The position numbers were made by a program, and so were the translations under genes. Shown in pieces: positions 57,521 through 64,000 of a stretch of DNA of 64,000 bases. The notes under the pieces were generated by a model that was given only the letters and a program-made list of their open reading frames with translations, was not told the origin of the DNA and did no database searches. Numbering within the stretch: position 1 is the stretch's first letter; each line of letters begins with the position of its first letter. The DNA is from Cunninghamia lanceolata (taxonomy: Eukaryota; Streptophyta; Pinopsida; Cupressales; Cupressaceae), in assembly GCA_027924645.1 (NCBI GenBank), contig BSBN01001017.1, forward strand, positions 6,474,501 to 6,538,500. Direction: 5' to 3'.

Positions 57521-58296
57521 AATTGAAACAAGCTATGTGTACTACACCTATTCTAGCTATGCCAAATTTTTCCAAGACCTTCACCATTGAGAGTGATGCT
57601 TGCGGCAATGGAATTGGTGTTGTTCTCCTTCAAGAGGAACATCCCATTGCATTCACCAGCAAAGCCCTTTCTGGCAAGAATTTAGTACTCTCTACATATG
57701 AGAAGGAAATGATGGCTATTTTGCATACAATATAGAAGTGGTAGCCATACATACTAGGGAATCATTTTTGCATCAAGACTAATCACCAGAGTCTGAAATA
57801 TTTCCTGGAACAACGGGTCTCCTCCCCAGTACAATAGAAATGGGTCAGCAAACTCATGGGTTATGACTATGAGATCACTTACAAGAAGGGTAAGGACAAT
57901 ATTGTGGTTGATGCTCTTTCTCGCACATTTGATGACCAAGCTTCCCTTTCAACTATTTCTATGCATGTTCCAAATTGGTTGGAATCTGTCTAGTAGGGTT
58001 ATGTCAATGACTCCTCATTATCTGAAATCATTCAACAGTTGGCCACTAACCCCTCGGTTGTACTACATTACTCTTGGGATGGTTCTTCTCTACAATACAA
58101 GGATCATTTGGTCCTTCCCCAAAGCACAGATCTTCAGTAGGTTGTCTTCTATGAACTCCATGCTTCTCCATTGGTAGGGCACTCTAGGTTCCTCAAAACC
58201 TATGAGCGGGCATGGTGTAACTTCTTTTGGAAGGGTATGAAAAGGGTAATTCAATAGATGGTGGCTGAATGTGATACTTTCTAATGCAACAAGGGT
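57521..58296 (+). pseudogene. RNase H and integrase zinc region of the chromovirus
   Basis: RNase H: FTIESDACGNGIGVVLLQ (first Asp kept), LSTYEKEMMAI (Glu kept), then IKTNHQSLKYFLEQR where TDHQSL is usual, so a third catalytic position is Asn. ITYKKGKDNIVVDALSR closes the domain. Integrase zinc part: LHASPLVGHSRFLKTYERAW with stops in the Cys part near 58258 and 58282. Confidence 0.85.
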
Positions 58297-59202
58297 GAAA
58301 TGACACTTCTTCCTAGATTGTGTGAACCCTTACCCATCCCTACACGGATCTGGACAGATATTTCTATGGATTTCATTCAGGGGCTCCCTAAATCTGGAGG
58401 AAAGACATTGATCTTGGTTGGGGTTGATCGGCTCTCCAAATATAGTCATTTTTGTGCCCTCATCCATCCCTATACAGCCTCCTCAGTCACACAAATTTTC
58501 ATGGACCAGATCTTCCATCATCATGGCATCCCTTCTTCCATTGTCTCAGATCGTGATGGAACTTTCACTAGTCATTTTTGGATAGAACTATTTTGACACA
58601 CTTGCACCAAACTAAAGATGAGTTCTGAGTATCACCCACAAATAGATGATCAGACTGAAATTATCAACAAATGTTTGGAAACTTATCTTCGTTGCTTCAC
58701 CTTAGAACAACAACATCAGTGGGCAAAGTAGCTTCCTCTCCCTGAATGGTGGTACAATACCTCCTACCACACAGCATCTAAAATGACTCCATATGAAGCA
58801 GTCTATGGTCAAAAACCACCAATGCTCCTTCCATACACCCCCAGCAGTTCACTAGTTCAGGTAGTCGACATGGTTCTTCGAACCCAAGATCAGATTCTTC
58901 ACATCCTACAGGACAATCTTCACATGGCAAGAAATCAAATGAAACAACAAGCTGATCAGCACTGTTCTGAGTGCAATTTTCAAGTAGGTGATATGGTTTT
59001 TCTTCATCTACAGCCATATAAGAAATCTTCCCTAAAACTTAAAGGGTGTCATAAGCTAGCTCCAAATTTCTATGGGCCATATAAGGTTTTTCATAAGATT
59101 GGGTCAGTTGCTTATAAATTGGAGCTTCCTTCTTCCCGTGTTCATCTAGTATTTCATGTCTCTTGTCTAAAGAAAGTTCTTGGCACCAACGTCAGAGCAT
59201 AA
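58297..59202 (+). pseudogene. integrase core of the chromovirus
   Basis: RIWTDISMDFIQGLPKSGGK (first Asp), SSIVSDRDGTFTSHFW (second Asp), SEYHPQIDDQTEIINKCLE (Glu) show a complete DDE triad, though a TGA at 58594 splits the core. MTPYEAVYGQKPPMLLPY and the GPY/F-like FYGPYKVFHKIGSVAYKLEL lead to HLVFHVSCLKKVLG at 59148-59190. Confidence 0.9.
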
Positions 59203-59412
59203 ACTATTTTACCAGAACTTGATAATGAAGGATCCATCATTTTGGAGTCGGAGGCAATCCTCGACAGATGCACCCATCAGCTTTGATCCTGATCCATCAC
59301 AGAGGTCTTAATTCAGTGGCACAAAATGTAACTAGAGGATGCTACATGGGAACCACTCCTTCAGATTTAGCAGCAATTTCAACATCTTAAGCTTTGAGGA
59401 CAAAGCTTTTTT
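59203..59412 (+). pseudogene. chromodomain-like C-terminal tail
   Basis: In the integrase frame after stops: ELDNEGSIILESEAILDR, SITEVLIQWHKM and LEDATWEPLLQI, then FQHLKL before the PPT. The VLIQW-x-ATWE pattern is the core of a retrotransposon chromodomain. Several TAG/TGA codons interrupt it. Confidence 0.75.
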
Positions 59413-59426
59413 TAAGAGGGAGGGGA
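59413..59426 (+). other. polypurine tract
   Basis: AAGAGGGAGGGGA directly before the 3' LTR. Confidence 0.9.
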
Positions 59427-59738
59427 TGTTAGGAACCCGTGTTTAGCCCTTCTCTTTACTTTTTTAGTATATTACATTTGGACGCATATGCTTTATAATT
59501 CATCCCGTGAGCATATTGTATTATCCCACATTCATGCGAAGTAATAGTTGTTTAGATAGACTTAGTATATAAGTATGTGTTGAGGCTAATGAAGACATCC
59601 ATGAATTTATTGTATTGAGATTTCTCAAAGGAGGTTGCCCCCTCAAAGTGGCTTGCGATCAATAAATTCCTTCTGTGTTTTTGCTATTTCTATTATTTCA
59701 TGCATTTTTCATTATATTGTTGTAGGAGGTTCCTCTCA
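59427..59738 (+). repeat. 3' LTR (312 bp)
   Basis: Same length and ends as 53844-54155, followed by the target duplication CAATA. Confidence 0.95.
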
Positions 59739-59749
59739 CAATAATCATC

Positions 59750-60720
59750 AGACAAATATCATTATATATTCCCCCACCTTAAGGTGGTTGATGTCGTGTA
59801 CCAATATCAAGCACATTAAGGTAGAGACAAAACACACAAGGAAATAAGAGCTTTTGCAAAGCTCATGCCCCCAAGGTGACATGTACTCACAATCATTGAA
59901 TGTTCCCACAAACACATTGATTTGATATGCTAAATAATAAGATAAGATAACAAGAGATGTTAAAAATCATACTCTAAGATATAACCAAAACTATGCATGA
60001 AGACAGTCACATCAAGGACCAAGGCTATACTATAGTTTTGGAACCGAGTATAACTGTTGGGAGCTATACTATAGATATCTCATAACTGAGTGTAGCAACA
60101 AGGTGAGATACCAATCAAAGTGTACAAGAGAAGATTGAGTGGATTATAAAATGTTAGTCACAAGAAATGCCACAAGATGATACATCACATGGAGTGATTC
60201 TACTAGTCAAGCATTAGATATATATATGTATCAACCCCGTTGTCATGTATGGACTAGGTCCATTTTTTCTTTGCTTGTTGAATTGACACATGGTCTGTAT
60301 CAGTATTTATTTGTTTTTGTCATTCACCGACTAGGTAGAATCACTAGAAGAAGGTAAACAATAAAATGATAGAGGACAATTAGGAACACCATGTAGGAGG
60401 ATGCCCCCAGGTCATCAACCACAACGCTATGCCCCTAAGGCACGACACACAACAATAAAATAGAGGAAAGAAAAAATAGAATGATGATACAAATAGAAGA
60501 ATGGTCACAACTGAGGTCATCTCCCAGTATCATTGACCTTACAAGAGTATCAAGGGTCATCCAAGGAGGCCTAAACAATACATAACACATCACAGAGGAA
60601 CACAACACATAAGAGAAGGTCATTTAAGCAAGAATAGATATGCTATGATAAAGGTGACCAACAAGGTTAGAAATACTTACCTGTGTATACAACTGAGCTA
60701 GCGGTTGTCATCGAGAAAAT
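59750..60720 (-). repeat. repeat family copy B (partner of 11030-11990)
   Basis: Colinear with 11030-11990 (see there). The splice-donor-like ACAGGTAAG on the minus strand is at 60676-60684. The chromovirus-like element ending at 53840 had inserted into this family, just left of the CAATA site. Confidence 0.7.
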
Positions 60721-60795
60721 CATCCTTCTCCCAATCTCGAATACCAAAAGAAAGAGGTACATAAGGGACAAGGGCCCATTTAGATTCCTTATCCT

Positions 60796-61158
60796 TTACC
60801 TTATCAAACTTGGGCTCTTCTTTGTTTGTTTCAGTGTTAGGTTGTTCAATGTTTTCTTATTGAGGTGATGTGTTATTTCAAGCCAAGGCTTGTCTTCTCT
60901 TCCTTCTTTCTCTAGCTTGTCGATTTCTTTTTGTTTTATTGCTGATATCTTTGAAAGGAGTCTCACATTTGTCCATAGGATTTTGTATCTCAGAGGAAGA
61001 GGCAGATGTGTGATTAATGTGTGGTAATGCATGACATTGTTTTCTCTTGATCCTTGTAGGGATGACGAAGGAGGAACCTTAGCATATATCCCTCTTCCTT
61101 TTGGTCTAGAGGGTTCTTTTAATTTAGGTACTGCTTGTTGAATAGGGGGGCCAACCAA
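60796..61158 (-). pseudogene. unidentified basic ORF downstream of protease-like gene
   Basis: A 120-residue minus-strand frame rich in Lys/Pro (MVGPPIQQAVPKLKEPSRPK, SAIKQKEIDKLEKEG). It lies downstream of the protease-like frame and upstream of the splice-donor-like site. KLKEPSRPKGRGIYAKVPP resembles low-complexity linkers of gypsy polyproteins; no domain recognised. Confidence 0.4.
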
Positions 61159-61269
61159 TCTAGATAGTCATTGTGCTTTGTAACGTGAATATCCCAAGAA
61201 GGTGTAGTCTATTCTAGAATCAAGTTCTTTAGTAGGTTCCAGCCAAAAGTAATCAAGGATAATATTTTT

Positions 61270-61785
61270 TCAAGTCACCTTAGGTTGCCATAGACTATGG
61301 GAAATAGTTCGTATGGACCCACGGTGAGGAAATTTTAAGCATTGGTGAAGTGTTGAAGGGATAACTTTCATAGCTTTGAGCCATGGATGGCCTAGTTTTA
61401 CACAGAAGAGGTCAGATGTCAGAATAATATCAAATGTTTTCTCTAAAGCTTTATCAAGTACTCGAATCATCAAATAAATCTTCCCTATGGTCAGGATGAA
61501 AGTTCCATTACGTGTTTTTATCATCTTGTTGGTAGGTTCATAAGTTTCTTGTATAAGTTTTTGTGCGTAAAGGAACTTTTCCGTAGCAACGTTGGTAATA
61601 CAATTTGGATCAACAAGGGCTCCTCTTTTTGGAGTCCCCATAATGTTAACAGTGATGTAGAGAGGACCTTCAATATCTTTTTGTGTTCTAATGTTTGGTA
61701 AAAATTTTATTTCAGGTTCAGGGGTCTTCCTTTTCCTAGCAGGGTGAGGAGGGATCATAGCATTGTTTTTACAATGAAAAGCCAT
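61270..61785 (-). pseudogene. gypsy-type retropepsin-like protein, altered active site
   Basis: A 171-residue frame starting MAFHCKNNAMIPPHP. It shows the shape of the protease segment common in plant gypsy polyproteins: PLYITVNIMGTPKRGALVDP, NCITNVATEKFLYAQ, a middle beta-rich part, then FDIILTSDLFCVKLGHPWLK and VIPSTLHQCLKFPHRG, which match the conserved LGRPWI and PSTLHQ-LKF blocks. The DTG/DSG triad is replaced by Asp-Pro-Asn, so cleavage is doubtful. No RT follows on the minus strand, suggesting a deleted or non-autonomous element. Confidence 0.65.
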
Positions 61786-62836
61786 AGATGTGGGACTATT
61801 TCACACCTAAAACACTTGTTTGATGGAAATGGGTAAGAATACACACAAAATCCACAACAAGGCCCAATTGATGGTTTTAAGAGTTTTGAACAAGAAAGTG
61901 TAAAAAAAGTGTATAAACATCTAGTGTTGAAATACACAATGTGTATTTAAAAATATGCCAATTTCCTCAAAATGCTATGAATTGATGGAAATTTTTCAAA
62001 TGACCAATGGATATATGCTTTAATATGAGTACAAGATCTAAAATGCAATATGTCTATGATGAATGTGTTATGTCATAAAATGTCCCCCTTGGACTTTTAC
62101 CTCCTAAATTTTTATCATGCATGTTAGAAATGAATCCTAAGACAAAATGCCCTAAAACCCATGATAAATGGGACTTGGGGGACATCATTGAGCTTAACCC
62201 TAACCAAAAATAGGCCCTTGGGCTTGGGCATATGTTCCCTAGAGCCCTGCCCTATTTTGTCAGGGTCCCAAATTTGAATGTCGGTTGGAGACCATTGAAA
62301 GGTTTCCATTACCAACATCTTGACATTGAATTATGAAATTTGTAGCGGGAATGCATATATAGTCATGTTTAGGACTTCATTTGTAAACCAAAAGATGATA
62401 ATGAGATTTTGGCAAACTTATGATTTTAGAGCATTCAAAACATTCATTGTGTTGTAGAGAAGACTTATGTTGTTACTGTGTTTGTTATTGCATATTTGGC
62501 TTCATCTTCTCATGGCATGAAAGAGATTCATCTCCGTGAGAGCTACACCTCTAAGGTGATATCTATTTGTGATTTAATTTATCATTTTTATCATTATTTT
62601 TGCCTCTACCCTGCAAGGACATGCACTCTCTATCTAACAATGGTGTTGGAAGGCTTGAATGCCATTCTGGGGCTTGACCGATGCAAGCTCCTAGGCACCA
62701 CAACCCCCAACCCCTCTCTTGTGATTGCAGGTGACAGGCATCAGATCTTATGGAGAGGAGTTGGAGAGGACTATTGCAGAGCATAAGGATCCCGCATCTG
62801 AAGGAAAAGGCAGAAATAGCTCAAAAAGGGCAAGGG
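61786..62836. other. unassigned DNA before the copia LTR
   Basis: No coding with known motifs. 62070-62310 has LTR-like text (GGGACTTGGGGGACA, CCTATTTTGTCAGGGTCCC) that loosely recalls 9240-9330 (GTCAGGGA, TTGTCAGGATC). 62480-62830 has short frames without features. Confidence 0.35.
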
Positions 62837-63964
62837 TGTTGGCAAGAGACACTGAGTGGCTTCATAAGTGTTGTCATTGATGGCAACAAGGTCTATCCCA
62901 CACATCCCCAGTACATAGTATGTCTATACTGGAAGTCAGATTGAAGACTGTCTTGGTCCGGTGAACAAGAACAGAGTATGCAACAAGGTCTGACAATCAG
63001 GTTTGGATCTCTCAGATGGTGTAACTCAGTAAGTAGTGGACTTGGGAAAGTCAAGAGTGGTATCATGACTACTGTACTGTAGAGATTTAGCCTCCGGTGA
63101 TAAATCAAGGAAAAGATATGAGCATCTAAGTGTTGGGTTCTAGTCAGGCAGAGTAGACAGAGGAAGAACTGACCGACAGAGTATCAGACTTCAATCCGGA
63201 TGAGTAAAAGGTATTGATCAAGTAATTTGTGGGAATATATATTGTTGGCCGACATGATTAATGACTTCTATGCCTATGTTTTTGATACGCATCGCAAATC
63301 AAGCATGGATTCAACTGACAGATTAATTACTTGCAGTGTTCTTGATGCCGACTAGAAAGTTGATAAAAATCCTTGATGCGGATATATACACCAGATAGAT
63401 TTCAGCATGTAATTGTGTGGTGTGAACAAGTGATGAAATAAGGTGTGAATAAAAGTAGGGATAAGTGTGAGAGGAGCAATTCAAGTCTAGTATGTGATAG
63501 AGCAACAACATTAAAATAGAGGAAGAATGAAGTGCATCAGATCAGTGTATTGTGCCTAACTGGAACTGAACTCTTGCATTTGTAGATGCTTCTCATTAGT
63601 TCAAACACTTGATTATCTTCTATAAGTTCTATAGACAGTGAGTCTCTTCTAGGCAGTGTGCCTCTTGTGAGCAGTGTGCTTGGGCAGTGAGCCCTAATTG
63701 GCAAGTGCCATTTTGTACTCCTTTATTCTTTTAACAGAGAATACAATCTTGGGTTAGTCACCCCATGGTTTTTCCCTTAACAGGGTTTCCATGTAAAAAT
63801 CCTTGTGTTATGTGTGTTGATTTTATTTCTATTCTTATGATTACATATGCTTTCATGTTTTGATGCAACACTGATTCCTAAGATAACAAAAAGAAAAGAA
63901 AGTTAAAGAAATTTTGAGATAATTGATTCACCCCCCCTCTCAGTTATCTGCCTTGTTTCCAACA
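62837..63964 (+). repeat. 5' LTR of a sirevirus-like copia element (continues past window)
   Basis: Starts TGTTGGCAAG and ends CCAACA, 1128 bp, immediately before a primer-binding site. It contains the same features as the other copia LTRs, in plus orientation: GTTGTCATTGATGGCAAC near the start, GCAGTG short repeats (63650-63710), the CCATGGTTTTTCCCTTAAC cassette (63763-63781) and ATTGATTCACCCCCCCTCTC near the end. The start is less certain than the end. Confidence 0.82.
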
Positions 63965-63966
63965 AT

Positions 63967-63978
63967 TGGTATCAAAGC
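63967..63978 (+). other. primer-binding site of the copia element
   Basis: TGGTATCAAAGC two bases after the LTR, one mismatch from TGGTATCAGAGC. The internal region is cut by the window end. Confidence 0.85.
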
Positions 63979-64000
63979 CAAGTTCCTCTGAACAAAGCCT

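Larger units (their letters stand above)
53844..59738 (+). mobile_element. Ty3/gypsy chromovirus, complete but inactivated
   Basis: A 5895-bp element with 312-bp LTRs (53844-54155, 59427-59738), PBS, gag, PR, RT, RH, INT with chromodomain-like end, and PPT. The target duplication CAATA is perfect (53839-53843, 59739-59743). The LTRs differ at roughly two dozen sites by eye, so it is not recent. It inserted 3 bp outside the terminus of the neighbouring LTR at 53840. Confidence 0.95.

Noticed and set aside
62478..62944. Possible host exon before the copia LTR
   Set aside because: TTGTGATTGCAG near 62720 looks like a splice acceptor, but the flanking frames are short and cross the LTR boundary.

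Overview
This window looks like repeat-rich nuclear DNA of a plant with a large genome. The dense nest of old LTR retrotransposons, the sirevirus-like copia LTRs and a Tat-like Ty3/gypsy element with very long LTRs fit a gymnosperm such as a conifer, but that is inference. I found no intact host gene, tRNA, rRNA or CRISPR array. Almost every long open frame is part of a retrotransposon polyprotein broken by stop codons.

Layout. 1-8269: a Ty1/copia element on the minus strand, cut by the window start, carrying a solo LTR of a related copia (3025-4316) in its pol gene. It sits inside the integrase gene of an older plus-strand copia (remnant 8270-8972). 8973-13465: non-coding repeat DNA with two tandem-repeat blocks and a region (11030-11990) repeated at 59750-60720. 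13466-40556: a Ty3/gypsy element of about 27 kb with two directly repeated ends of about 7 kb, which I interpret as LTRs. A gag-pol frame (21050-28055) lies between them, and each LTR holds the remains of a second large gene. The right LTR is interrupted by a 4682-bp insertion (30968-35649) flanked by CATAT and rich in palindromes. 40557-43340: unassigned. 43341-53840: a minus-strand chromovirus-like gypsy with 3.46-kb LTRs, the left one truncated. 53844-59738: a complete but inactivated plus-strand chromovirus with 312-bp LTRs and a perfect CAATA target duplication. 59739-62836: remains of another gypsy-derived family. 62837-64000: the 5' LTR and primer-binding site of a copia element that runs off the window.

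The most interesting item is the 13466-40556 element. Its ends behave as LTRs: they share direction and 3' boundary, the left copy is followed directly by a primer-binding-site-like sequence, and each has a TATA box about 1 kb before its end. Each also encodes one long protein, roughly 1,400 residues before decay, with an N-terminal folded region, a basic nuclear-localisation-like stretch, a helical region and an acidic tail. Its polyprotein has an extra RNase H upstream of the reverse transcriptase, a conventional RNase H that seems to have lost a catalytic residue, and two Cys/His modules between protease and RNase H that resemble the gag knuckle. Comparing the two LTRs shows independent CAG-to-TAG changes in each, as expected from long-term methylation-driven decay.

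Coordinates of LTR ends come from reading terminal TG/CA, PBS, PPT and target duplications by eye. Identities and divergences were not computed.
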